A stretch of 64,000 bases of DNA from Mucor racemosus (taxonomy: Eukaryota > Mucoromycota > Mucoromycetes > Mucorales > Mucoraceae). Under the pieces are notes generated by a model, which saw only the letters and a program-made list of their open reading frames with translations, had not been told where the DNA came from and made no database searches. Positions 47,688 to 59,169 of this stretch are shown here, piece by piece. How positions within the stretch are numbered: position 1 is the first letter of the stretch; the number at the start of each line of letters is the position of its first letter. Made by a program: the position numbers and the translations under genes. The DNA is taken from assembly GCA_027405735.1 (NCBI GenBank), contig JAPEHQ010000001.1, positions 6,634,001 through 6,698,000 of the forward strand. The letters are read 5' to 3'.

Positions 47688-47712
47688 CACGCATACATGT
47701 ACACATTTCGCG

Positions 47713-47744
<32 letters not shown>

Positions 47745-48078
47745 CATAGACAAACACTTGATAGAACACAGACAAATTGTATGTTATTATGATAAGCAAT
47801 AAAATTTATATATAATAAAATAACGAGGGGAAAAAATAAAGATATATATGTACATATACATACTATAAACATAGATAATAGATAGTTATAAAGAAAGGGT
47901 AGGATTATTTTATATATAATCTTATCTCTTTCATTTTGAAAATATGTTGTTATAATTTATAAAGCGAAAAAGAAGGGCGTGTAATACAACTTTACCTATC
48001 TTTTGCTGCTGCAGCCGTTGCTGCACCCCTCTTAAAGCAAGGGAAAAGAAGCATGGTAATGTATACTTGCATTAGTAT
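47184..48078. repeat. Intergenic microsatellite cluster
   Basis: A poly-T tract of about 36 bases (47521-47556), a TA repeat (about 47648-47686) and CA then TA repeats (about 47713-47742) lie here. Small open frames on both strands are products of these repeats. A pyrimidine-rich stretch just upstream of the ATG at 47183 is probably leader or promoter. Confidence 0.7.
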
Positions 48079-49039
48079 TTACAAATTTAAAGAATTGACA
48101 GCTTTCTCTAATTTGATAGCCTTCCTCTTTTGTTTTGGCATTTTATCATGTTGTACTTGTTTTCGAGTTGTGGAACCTTTGCCAATAGAAGCATATTTGA
48201 TATCAGTTTTCTTGCCCTTCTTGATCGAGGGGTAGTTTTTGCTTTTGTTTTTGTTTTTCGTTTTCGATTTCTTAGAAACAGAAGGAATGCCATATTGCTT
48301 TTTAGAAAAAGAAGAGGAATTAGTAGGAGGAGGTGATGGTGGCGATGAGAGCGATAAGGCAGCCTGTTTAATATAGATATGATTGCCATAAGAAGAAGTT
48401 CGAGGTGGAATGACGGGTGGCGTTAATGTCTTATTAGGGTCCATATCTGGTAATGGTTTAATGAGTGCTGCCAAGGTAATCATCTGAGCTGCCATTGCAG
48501 AAGACTAGTATTATTTTAATGTTAATTACTGTATACAACTACTATGTATATATATACAAGCGTACCTCATCATCATCATCATTTTCCACATCATTAATGT
48601 AGTTCTTTGAACAAGTTAAATGCTATTGATTTGACAGATCAGTTTCATGTTTGTACATATTGTCAATGCATTAATTCCACGCACATACCTTGAAATTAGT
48701 GGGCTTTCCGATAATGCTTTTGGTAATTATGACCTTCTTCTTGAACTTGGGCTTTTTTCGAGATAAAGTAGTATTCTTGATACTTGCATGTTGTCGATTT
48801 TGACGATTTGGAACAGGTTTTTTTGTCATTTTGGTGTTTTTTGCATTATTAAAAAAATTATGATTCTGTAAAATCGAAGGCTTTGTTTTATTTCTTGCTG
48901 CGAAATCGTCATTGTTTTTGTCAGATTCAACCAAAGTACGATGAGGAGAAGATATTTCTTGTTTGTCACCAGTAGTTTGGTTGATTTTATTACGCAAATT
49001 TACGCTAAAAGTTTTAGTTTTCGAGACAGAATTACCCAT
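48079..49039 (-). CDS. Small CRIB-like, N-myristoylated Rho-effector candidate
   Basis: Three exons, 49039-48689, 48622-48566 and 48504-48079, giving 277 aa. The start MGNSVSK fits an N-myristoylation signal. Basic sequence (RKKPKFKKKVIITKS) leads into IIGKPTNFKHLT at about residues 109-120. This matches the first half of a CRIB motif as in CDC42 small effectors (MIGEPMNFVHLTHIG). The second His and Gly are not kept: the exon after the intron reads HLTCSKNY. An acidic stretch (ENDDDDE) and a basic Ser/Lys-rich tail follow. The likely role is a membrane-bound partner of Cdc42/Rac, but the altered motif may weaken binding. All three exon phases join cleanly. Confidence 0.65.
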
Positions 49040-49970
49040 TTATAAAAGTTATTTAATACAAAAAACAAAAACAAAAGAGTTTAAAGAAAAATGATTAAAC
49101 AATAGATTTATATTGTCATCATTTCAACTTTCTTTTTGTTACTAATTATGAGATCTTTGAAAACAATCAAATTTACTTTTATAGAGAAGAGAATAAACAT
49201 TTCGATAATGGGGAACTCCATTTTGGATTTCTCACTCCTCCTTTTTTTAAACCCCTAATTTAAGATGTAATGATTTTACCTCAACTTTAAAGAATTCTTT
49301 CGTAGTTTCTATGGTAGATATTTGTAAAATAAAAACATTATAGACTAAGCAGAAGTTTTCAAAATATTGGTGTTTTTTTTGCGTGCAAATACCTTGATTT
49401 AATGTCTATTTATGCCTCTTTTTTAAATAGACGTGCAATTTCTACACTAAAGATGTCTTGTTGTAAACCATTATCAGTTTCATTGAGGTTTTACTACCTA
49501 ATTTCTTCTACTGAGCGCATGCAGAACTTTTTCGTAAAAAAGTTAAAGTCTAAACACTTCTAATTGAGATAGTTTACGATCGAAATAAGGGTAATAATAT
49601 ACGGTATTTGATAAAACACTATTTTTTGTGGCATATTCAAGTTATTACATACATTTGATAACATTTTAACTTTATAAATTGTCTATTTCTATCTTCTACA
49701 ATAATCTTTGAAACAAAAACACACTTGTTGCTAATTATAATTACACATTTTATCAATGTTACACACAAGCATTGAATATAATTCTAGTGTGCACAAAATG
49801 TTATATTAGATTTTATCGTTCAAATGCCAGCTAAAATTAGGAGAAACCGAGGGATTCATTCGATCTGCCTTTTAAGTCTTTCCAATTTATAATATTTTAG
49901 TATTTCCTCTATTTTTTTTTTCTTTTTCCTTTCGTCTTTTCAGATCAAAACATAAAAAAAGAAAGAACAA
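49040..49970. other. Divergent promoter region
   Basis: The CRIB-like gene (minus) and the mannosidase gene (plus) are transcribed away from each other across about 930 bp. A pyrimidine-rich leader (CTCTATTTTTTTTTTCTTTT) ends shortly before the ATG at 49971. No other feature is seen. Confidence 0.55.
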
Positions 49971-52365
49971 ATGGTCTTTTCTTACGTTAAACAATTACCC
50001 AAAAGATGGAGATTGTTCATCCTTTCATTATGTTTCATCTTGTTGATGGTGCAAATGTGGGTATTAACAGGTTCATCTTCAAAATTACCCCTGGATGAAG
50101 TCAATTTATCTCCACAGTCAGAAGAAACTATTGATAAATCTCGAGTTGGGACACCGATAAAAGAACCATCTACACCACCAGCACCAAAGCAAAATGTTTT
50201 ATTGGGCTTTGGCGGATTTTTGTCTAATTTACCACAAATTCAACACAACTTCGGTCCAGAGCCGTTGGCATACACTCGATTAAGAGAAAGAAGAAGAGAA
50301 GCTGTGAAGAAATCATTTCTTCATGGTTGGAAAGGCTATAGTAAACTGATAAAACCACCTACTCCAATATACATTTACTGATCATTTTTAATATCAATAG
50401 AAACATATGCTTTTGGTCATGATGAATTGAAGCCATTGTCAAATAAGCCTAAGGATCCATTTGGTGGATGGGGCGCAACCATGGTTGATGCATTGAGTAC
50501 ATTGGCTGTTATGGAGTTACCAGAAGAAATACTCAAAGTAATGCCCCGCTTACACAAAATCAACTTTAAAATAGATGAAGATGTTAGTGTATTTGAATCT
50601 ATTATTCGTTATTTGGGAGGATTCTTAAGTGCATTCGAGTTGACAGAAAGAAAACAAGATATGTTACTTCAAAAAGCTGAGAAATTAGCGCAGGAACTGT
50701 TGCCTGCTTTTGATACACCATCAGGATTTCCCCACCATCTCTGGAACCCAGTACAGTAAGTTTACTACATTTTTCCCCTGTGTACTACATGTATGATTGA
50801 CATAAATATTTACTCTTCTTTTTTTTTTTTTTTTTTTTTTTTTGTTCTCTCCTGAAAGAAACCAGCCAAATAATCACGAAACTTTGATTGCCGAAGTAGG
50901 TACAGTGCAGCTTGAATTTATGATGTTATCTCAGCTTACTGGCAATCCTATCTATGGTCAAAAGGTATTTGGATATATCTACTTGCAATGGATCTGTATT
51001 TATTTTTTAAAATAGGCACAGGCAATCACTGATTTTTTGGATAAAATGGGATATGAAAATGGCATTTACATTAAGGGATTATATCCAACTTCCATTGATA
51101 CTCACGAAGGACGATTCAAAGATGGTATAATTGAATTCAATTAATTTCCAATATACTCAACTAATTTCTTCTGTAATTACTCAGCTACTACAACCTTTGG
51201 AGCAATGGGGGATAGTGCATTTGAGGTACATTTTATCAGCAAATTAATAATCATTTAATAGTTAAATTGACATTATTTATAGTACTTTTTGAAAGAACAT
51301 TTGTTAGTGGATGGTGCTATTCCACAATACGGACGAATGTGTAAGTTGTCTCAATTTGATGTTTGTATAACAATGCTAAATCATATTCTAGACACCCAAT
51401 CAATCAGAAGCATGAAGCAATACATGCTCCGCCAAATTCCTGGATATGACATGCTGATGTTACCGCCCTACAACACACAAAAACAAACACACAAAAGCAC
51501 AATGGATCATTTAACCTGCTTTGTACCAGGAATGTTGGCCATGGGAGCCAAAACATTTAACGAACCAGAAGATATGGAAATTGCAAAAGGTCTTTTGGAA
51601 ACATGTGTTTTCATGTATCGTACAACAAAAACTGGTTTAAGTCCAGAAAATTGGGTAGTTTCTAAAACAGAAGCATACAATCCCCTGACCTTCAACAAAA
51701 CCAAAGAAGAGCTTCAATCAATGAGAGATTGGTGGTACGATGGTGAATTACAAAATCCCTTGATTAAAAAGCAAAGCAACGAGACATTGGATGAAGAATC
51801 ATCAGGACAAATCGATAAAGAGCAAATTATTGTCAAAGATGAAGAGGAAAAGCAAGAATACTTTGTTGATTATAAGCTTGCTCCTGCAAAAGAAAGACCC
51901 GACTCTTTATTTTTTGGAGATGAGAGATATATTTTACGACCAGAAACAGTAGAAAGTTTATTTATACTCTATAGAATTACAGGAGATCAAAAATATCAGG
52001 TACGAAATTTCGTAGTGTAAAATTCGGGTACATTTACATATGCTAATACTATTATGCGAATGTAGGAATACGGTTGGGAAATATATCAGGCCATTGAGAA
52101 GCATTGCAAGACAAAAAGTGCCTATGCTACCATTCGCAATGTGGATAGAGTTAAAGGCGATGATGAGTATGATGATGAAGAAGAGTCCGAGGAAGGATTT
52201 AATCAAATTGATTCAATGGAAAGCTTCCTTTTTGCCGAGACTTTCAAATATTTATATCTGCTATTTAGTCCTCCAGAAATCATTTCTTTGGATAAATTTG
52301 TATTTAACACAGAAGCACATCCTTTTATTCGTAGAAAATGGAATTGGGACAAAATCTTCAAATAG
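49971..52365 (+). CDS. GH47 class I alpha-1,2-mannosidase, type II membrane
   Basis: Seven exons: 49971-50340, 50401-50755, 50859-50964, 51016-51124, 51185-51225, 51283-51999 and 52066-52365, giving 665 aa. An N-terminal anchor (LFILSLCFILLMVQMWVL, residues about 15-32) and a Ser/Pro stem precede the catalytic domain, as in Golgi or ER mannosidases that trim Man9 N-glycans. Conserved blocks include YAFGHDELKPLS, GGWGATMVDAL, FESIIRYLGG (catalytic Glu), EVGTVQLEF, MGDSAFEYFLK (catalytic Asp), RYILRPETVES (catalytic Glu), ESFLFAETFKYLYLLF and the Ca-binding VFNTEAHP. A 70-residue acidic insert lies before FGDERYILRP. The usual VDALDTL reads VDALSTL. All introns keep phase. It could be Mns1-like (ER) or a Golgi paralogue; the sequence does not decide. 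Confidence 0.93.
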
Positions 52366-53184
52366 ATTTTAGTGTGTATCTGTGTGTTTGTATTATATCA
52401 ATAAACTATATCATCCTTTTTTTTTTTTTTTCTGCATTCTCTTGAACAATTTTCTGTAAAAAATTGTTACTAATTTGTTCTCAACTTAATTAAAAATAGC
52501 CTGAATCGGCAGTATGCCGTATCTATAAAAAGTTATTCTATAGAAAAAAACTTTTATTTTTGCAGAAATGTGCAACAAACATATGCTGTTGTTTCACCAA
52601 AATGAGGTTAATATAACGCATGTGAAGAGTATCGTTTATGTATTTTGTAATATTACAAAACTCAGGAAGCATATGAAACATTTACAATTGCAAAAGTAAT
52701 TCTACCATGCTTTTTCCACGCTATATTGCATCGTTTTGGACGCCCATGACACATTGTGAATTAGGGTCGATAAATACATAATAACCTTTTACGATCCATC
52801 GTGCTTACGGATTACTAAAAATAAAGTCAACAAAGCCATGCTGTTGCATAACATTAAACTAAGCTACGCCTAAAATCAATAATACTTTTCGTAAGGATAC
52901 CTTAAATAAAGTGGTTTTATATAAATAAGTTGTAGTCATGCATTTAAACATGCTTTTAAATTTATGTTTTTTTCAGGATTAAACCTGTCATACGCTCACC
53001 ATTCAATCAAAATTCAACGTGGTTGGTATAGTAACATATAAGCAAGCTGCCTAGTTTTTATTTCCATTATTTTGCTAAATCCTAGTTGTAATTTTGATGG
53101 ATATTGGCAGCTTATATCCACAGAAATATTCTCCAAAAAATTAAAATAAAAAGGATGAACTGAAAAATGGTAGTTTGTTAGACG
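52366..53184. other. Intergenic region, nothing recognised
   Basis: 3' flank of the mannosidase gene. AATAAACTATATC at about 52399 is a candidate poly(A) signal, and a T run follows. No other feature is seen. Confidence 0.45.
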
Positions 53185-54095
53185 CACAGCTGTTAAATAT
53201 CACCATATGAAATTGTATAATCAGATATGCACATGTAACTGAGCTTGAATCCAAAAAGTGTTCAAATGGAAAAAAAATTCAAAAAAATCCAAAAAAAACC
53301 TTGTATGTTTAATTGCTCACAGAAATGCATAGTAAGTTGAACTAGCGAATTAAATATCTTGGGTTCAGCTTTTAATTCTGAATCGATCTGTGTAGGTCTT
53401 GAAAATGTTTTTCTCATAAAATCTCTAGTAAATTTAATGTCAAATTTTAACGGTTTTTGATCAAAACGTACCCTTCATTCAAATACAACCCTAAAATATT
53501 TTGTGTTTACATTATGCGCAACAAAGTTATCTACAAAATGAGTATTTATACGTAGCTGTAGCCCTATTTTTCGTGGGGATATTAATTTTGTTCTATCATT
53601 TTTTTTGGTCGGCGAAAATTTACCCTTGTATATCCTCGTCCAAAATGAATCCTTTTTTGTATCATCAAAAATCAATCATTCAATCTCAATTTTCTCGACC
53701 AAAAATCAATATCTTTTGACGAGGTAAAATTCGTTAGATAGATGCTAATGAGTACTATCCTATGGTTCTAGTTTTGCATACCTATCATCCCTTCATGGAT
53801 CTGTATAACAGAAAAAGTGCTCTCACAAAATTTATAAAAAAATAAAAAAAGTCTTCACAACGATCCAAAACCTAAATATTCTGGTAGAGAATGAAAAACA
53901 AAGTAGACTTTACTTCATAACCATCATTGCAATACCTTAGTATTTTCTCGACTTATTTTCATTTAAAATGCGGTTTCTCAATTTTAAGCTGGTCATTTCT
54001 GCATCATTCAAATTTATGAAACAATCACTATAGTAACCATCCTTGCTTTGTTTAATAAAATTTGTAGCCGGGACAATGTTGAATGGATGAGCACT
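53185..54095 (-). repeat. Dispersed repeat R3, copy 2
   Basis: Reverse complement of 36165-37260 over about 900 bp. The minus-strand frame at 53475-53675 contains DSFWTRIYKGKFSPTKKND, shared with copy 1. The left edge runs near CACCATATGAAATTG and the right edge near CCGGGACAATGTTGAATGG. It is probably a decayed transposable element. Confidence 0.5.
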
Positions 54096-54324
54096 GTTTT
54101 TGAAAACAAGTTACTGCTAAAATTGATTACCACTACAAATATCTACACTTTTTCGCTGTTTTTTCCCTCTAAAATTGTTGAAACAAGGCTTGGCGTTTAG
54201 AATTATATATTGAACTGTGTGGAATACATTGTTCAACAACTTTTATTATGTGTTCAAGTAAAACTTTATAATAAAATTTAAGGGTTGCCATAGGCGTATA
54301 TGCTAAACTCCAGCAAAATTTATA

Positions 54325-54817
54325 CAGTCGTGATTCAATTTAGTGGAATTGCTGGGAGGGAGAAAAGTGTCCACTAAATCGAATTTCCACAAAATCGAAT
54401 AAAACATTTTCCGTAATATTGAATCAAAAAATGAGAATAAAAAGGCGTTACTAGTTTATAGTATTAAATAATCTTGTTAATAAAGGCTTTTCATATTCGA
54501 ACAGCTGAATTAAACAGTGGATAACAAGAAATTTAATAAAAAACGGTGGTAAATTAGGCACATGATTTGGTTATTCTCCATATTTCCTCTAATTTCATGG
54601 CTACCAGATCAAGCTATTACCGGATAAATACAGTTTTATCCAATAGTATTTATATTTTACTAATATAATGGACTGGTAGAAACGAAATTGTCCACTATCC
54701 ACTGAATCGATTCAGTGAATTTAGGCGGTAAAATTATGAAAAAAAACAGGAGATTTCAAACTGTCCATTAAATCGAAAATCCGTTATTTACGAGTTCACT
54801 AAATCGAATCACGACTG
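54325..54817 (-). mobile_element. TA-flanked TIR element (MITE-like), copy 2
   Basis: A 493-bp element with CAGTCGTGATTC at both ends in inverted orientation (about 21 bp, one mismatch), flanked by TA on both sides (54323-54324 and 54818-54819). It lacks the LTR insertion of copy 1. It lies immediately left of dynein-unit copy E, just as copy 1 abuts copy D. Confidence 0.75.
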
Positions 54818-54839
54818 TAGTTAAGTGTAATCATTGCTA

Positions 54840-57247
54840 CTAAATCGCATAACCAAGATGTTTTGTTTGCCTTAGGTAATAGCATGCTTTATCAAACTTA
54901 CTCAGATGTTAAATAACTCACCATATGCTATTATCATCTTGTTTTTTTATTTAATTGCTGTATTATTAAAAATCAAGCTTTCCATAGCTTATAACAATGA
55001 CAGTAGGATATTTCTGATTTTAGATTGACATTTATCATAAGGCTGACTGATGATACATTTGACACTACTGTTGATGGAACAAGTTAATTTAATTTATGAA
55101 ATTTGAATGAAAATACTTAAGAACCATTTGTAAGTACTTAAATTAGTTCTGGTAAAGGATTGAATAAATTGGCTTGGGACAAAGAGGGTAAAAAGGCGAC
55201 AATAGGTTCCAGTGATGGCCATGTTTATGTTTATGATATTGGAGAGGTAAGAGTAAAAAAACTTAATGTAACCACCTCTAGCGCAATAATTATAAAGTAA
55301 GGCTATATTATCATCAAATAAACTATCACACAATATTAACATGTATAGAGATTTACAGTAATTAGCTTGAAGCAAGTAGGTACAGCATCGTAAATTCTTG
55401 AAAAAGTTCACAAGTATAATAAAATCTCTTATTTTTAAGACTTATAAAGCTTATAAGCGGAATATTAATTTAGAAAATTATTTCTGTCCAGATCATCAAT
55501 TTTGACATTTTTTAAATTTTTTTTATTTGGTTTTGCAAATCTAGAGTGAATTTTACTACCAATTATAAAAACAAAAAATATACACATATACAAAATTTAG
55601 CGCTCTATTTGCTCAATAAAAAATAGCAAACATTTTATTGCAAAATATTACATGAAAATCCTTTAATCAAAAAACCGTTTTTGGGCTAAAAATGCTAATT
55701 TTTATTACTTAACATTTAATATTAAGCTTTTATAAAATGTGTATTAGTCATTGCTACAATTTTCTCTAACAATGTCGTATATTTAAACGTCGATTTTGGT
55801 ATTAAAATTTGATTTTTCTGTTTTTTCATCAAAATCATGAGTGTGGGTAAGGATAAAATGAGTCCCGAAAATGTCCGCTACAAAAACTGAATTTTCAGAT
55901 TGCACGAGGTTAAATATAAAAAAAGTTAAAAAAAAGCATCTTTTTATTTAAAATTTAGACATACTGTACCATAGTATAAAATACTTAGCTGCTCAATCTT
56001 GCTATGCCCAATTACGGCGTTGCTCTACGGGCTCGCTTTTGCAATTTTTTAACGAATCTATGATATGACAGACGGTTTTTCTGGTAGAAAAATACATGTT
56101 TCTATGATAACAGATATTGCCTATGTCGTCTAGCTTATGGTTCATGCGCTGTAATGCTGCTTTTGACATTGGCTGAAATGTGCAATTTAGCAGGGTTTTA
56201 ATTGCACTAAATAATGTAAAGCCTTGAAGATCCTTTTCTACGTGTTTTGTTTCCCTCTGTTTGTTTTCATATTATTCTAAGAATATATTCACTGTTTGAT
56301 AAGGTATATCAGACTATTATCAAGCTGGTATCCTTTTCTTTTATCTCAGTAAGCATGCTAACATAAGGGGCTAATGTTTTTAATATAGGTAGCAGTCTAT
56401 ATTAGAGACTTAAAGTTTTATTTAACCGCATTCTAAGATCAAATATCATTATATACTACTGTATTATTGGACCTATTTTGTGATTACAAGATCAAATCGA
56501 AGGCAATCATATTTATATCTGCTTAATGCAAAGCTAGAACTGGCTACAGACTCACAAAATGTTCCATAAAAGTGATACAATTTCAAACGATATAGAAACA
56601 CAAAAAAGTATAATCTGATGTCTTGGCTAATAATAGCCATAGTTTTGATCGTAGCTATGCTTGGAAACAAATCTTCTTACAGCTGACAATCATAAGCTAA
56701 CATAGTAAGTTTAAAAATCGTTAATTTGTTTAAATTTTATGTGTGATAAAGTAACATTTATAATCTTATGTTTGGTTTAAATATAAATTTAAGCAGAAAG
56801 TGTTATTAAAGTTTATGCTCAAGCAAAAAAAAACCATTGTTGCTACAAACATTATAGCTATAAACACATTTACAAATGATAATAATAATTGTGAATATAT
56901 TGGCAGTTGCATTTATTGCTCTACAACAACAATTTATTGAATTGTATTATCTGTAACATATTATATTAATAAAAGCAAATGTAATCTAAACCCACATTCT
57001 AGTAAAAAATGCAATGAAATTTTGAGAACGGCACAATGCTCATGTATAAACCAATTTGTGCCCTTACGATCAGCTCATTAATGCTTATGGTCAGATTTTA
57101 TTATGATGCACAAATAGGGATAACAATATGCTTATGGGCAATTCTATTACTATGGGATTAATGTCATCATGCACACGGACAGAATCTTTAATCCTGCACA
57201 TACAGGCTTTTCGTTGTGCTGGTGTGCAGTTTCTTTTGTTGTGCCCA
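54840..57247 (+). repeat. Dynein-fragment repeat unit, copy E
   Basis: Divergent copy. The coding relic at 54890-55250 includes a broken blade (SDVK then stop), DDTFDTTVDGTS, then GLNKLAWDKEGKKATIG and SDGHVYVYDIGE followed by a GTAAGA donor; stops interrupt it. The core 55260-56370 and the distal part to about 57247 follow copies A-D. It ends inside the GTGCCCATG block, short of the GCAGCACAGG terminus kept in A-C, where the family 3 LTR-like repeat begins. Confidence 0.65.
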
Positions 57248-57774
57248 TGTGTTTTGTATGCCACCTAGATAGTATCACACGTCATCGCCTTCCACAGTAT
57301 TAATACATCTCACAATATATTGACTACGACATGTATTGAAGTGCAAAGTCTTGATATCATCGGATATAAGAAACTCCTAGCGTACCACGTTTAATCCAAT
57401 AATTACCAAAAACAACGCTTGGACTTCAATTATGACACCATATTATTTTATCCCAGCAGTTAATCAATCAAGTAGCTATCAAATCAACACCCAAACACAT
57501 TTAGCGCAGCATTAAAACAAGACAACTCAGAAGCTTTGCAAGCACGGTTAAATTATAATTGATCCATTTCAATCCATCGATTACTATCAACCAGATCTAA
57601 TGGTTCAATATTGCCTTAAATTACATCTCAGAATTTCAATGTCAAATCAATATAATAGGCCATACTTTTATTGTATATCTAAATAAACGATATCTTGTTT
57701 TTATTATACGGTTGAAGAACTGATTCATTACTCATTTTCTTTTAATTGTATTCTTTTTGAAGCGTTATTTATCA
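57248..57774 (+). mobile_element. LTR-like repeat, family 3, copy 2
   Basis: It matches 8616-9132 along its length. It contains AATAAACG near 57682 and ends near TTATTTATCA. No exact target duplication was found. It lies at the end of dynein unit copy E; copy 1 lies beyond copy A. Confidence 0.5.
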
Positions 57775-57808
57775 AACCTAAAAATATACGGCAAAGTTAA
57801 AACTAGAT

Positions 57809-58170
57809 TGTTGCGTCCACAAGTCTGTGTACATTTTTTGGTTAAGATTACGACAAAGATTGATATGCTTAAGTTCTACATTGCTGTGTATTATGTTATA
57901 AAGCTCAGTTTGTACTGTACGTATTGAGGAATGTGGAACTGGTGTGTGTCACCTAGACTTGATTGGAGATATATATATATTTAAATAGGCTCATTTTAGA
58001 CTAGTCATATAATTAGAGAATGTGAATATAAAAGAAGATGTTTTGATCTTATAATAAAGTTCTTTAGTTTTAATGTGCTCTTTCATTTGATAGCAGTTTT
58101 TCTTTATTTTTAATAAATGATTTATTACATGTTTTACCTTCTAAATTGATATAATCTCCTGGCGTAAAAT
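57809..58170 (-). mobile_element. Solo LTR, family 1, degraded
   Basis: Reverse complement of 41459-41807: it starts TGTTGCGTCCACAAG and ends near CTCCTGGCGTAAAATCA. The right tip is mutated and no duplication is visible. The minus-strand 60-codon frame at 58070-58252 overlaps it and is not a gene. Confidence 0.7.
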
Positions 58171-58935
58171 CAAAGCGCTCTCGGATATATATATACAGTA
58201 TACGTATACTGTTGGTAACTAGTTTTCTTGTATATGTATAACAATCAAGCAAATTTGCGTAATTTTTTTGATTAAACTGCGTGGTGGGTTTATAGAAAAT
58301 ACATCAATACATATATATTCTGTGCAGTCTACGTTTGTTTTAATATTGTCAATGGTTTTATAAGTGCTTAGTTGTATTATTCAATACTTTCTTGTATCAG
58401 AACAAAAAATAAGAAATAATAAATAGATGGATAAAACAATTAATTTCAATCTTGTAATTTTTATTATGCAATATAAAAAGTTATGGATTGATATTATAAA
58501 GAATGAAATGCTCCAAGATGGAGGAAAAGTAACGTTTGATATAATTGGTTTAATGGAGTAGATAGTTAGCCGTTCAAAATAACGTTTCCAGCAACACCAC
58601 GAGGAGGTCTATCTACATGTTGCCATTTGACTTTATAGTTTGTATACCACCATACTATAAAGTGATATTGAAATCAAGCAGATGCTATGAAATCAATACG
58701 ACTCCGATTGCCAGAAAAGGCTATAGTTTCCAGCCGGTTACCGTGAAAGAAGACTACAAGACCCTAAAAGGGGGAGAGGTCGCAAGTCCACGAATGGAGA
58801 GCAACCAGGTTAAATTGACTCAGGATTACCGATTGTACAAAAACAAACAACTGAGTATAATAACCGATTTTACTAAGATAGCATCAAAACAGATACTATC
58901 CCAATAAAGGTGGTAAAAGTTATCGCTTTTTTTCG
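58171..58935. other. Region with a 96-codon orphan frame
   Basis: The frame at 58617-58907 (starting MLPFDFIVCIPPYYK) has protein-like composition with Lys/Tyr-rich stretches (VTVKEDYKTLKGGEVASPRM). It has no recognised domain and no clear promoter. It lies just before the heptad array and in the same direction, so it could be the 5' part of a decayed gene that contained the array. That link is inference. Confidence 0.3.
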
Positions 58936-58995
58936 ATCAAATCATTTTGATTCTTAAACCTACGTAAGGTGTATCAAAAATCAGATAACGAAAAG
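58936..58995 (+). repeat. Isolated copy of the 91/98-bp repeat
   Basis: It contains ATTTTGATTCTTAAACC, a degraded AAGGTGTATC and CAAAAATCAGATAACG, aligning to the tandem unit at 61330-61690. It lies on the opposite side of the heptad array from the main cluster. Confidence 0.5.
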
Positions 58996-59169
58996 ATGCT
59001 TTAACTTCTAGATGGAATAAAATTAAAACAAATAAGACAAGACCAGAGAGACAAGACCAGAGACATTAGATTGGAGACGTTATATCAAAAGAAACCTTCA
59101 AAATTATAAAAAAGATACCAAATTAAGATCAGACGTTGACGATATTTTTTAAATTTTCAATAATATACC

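Noticed and set aside
47472..47872. Several frames of 60-94 codons around the microsatellites
   Set aside because: They translate TA, CA and poly-T/A repeats (YIYIYI, KKKK) and have no independent support.
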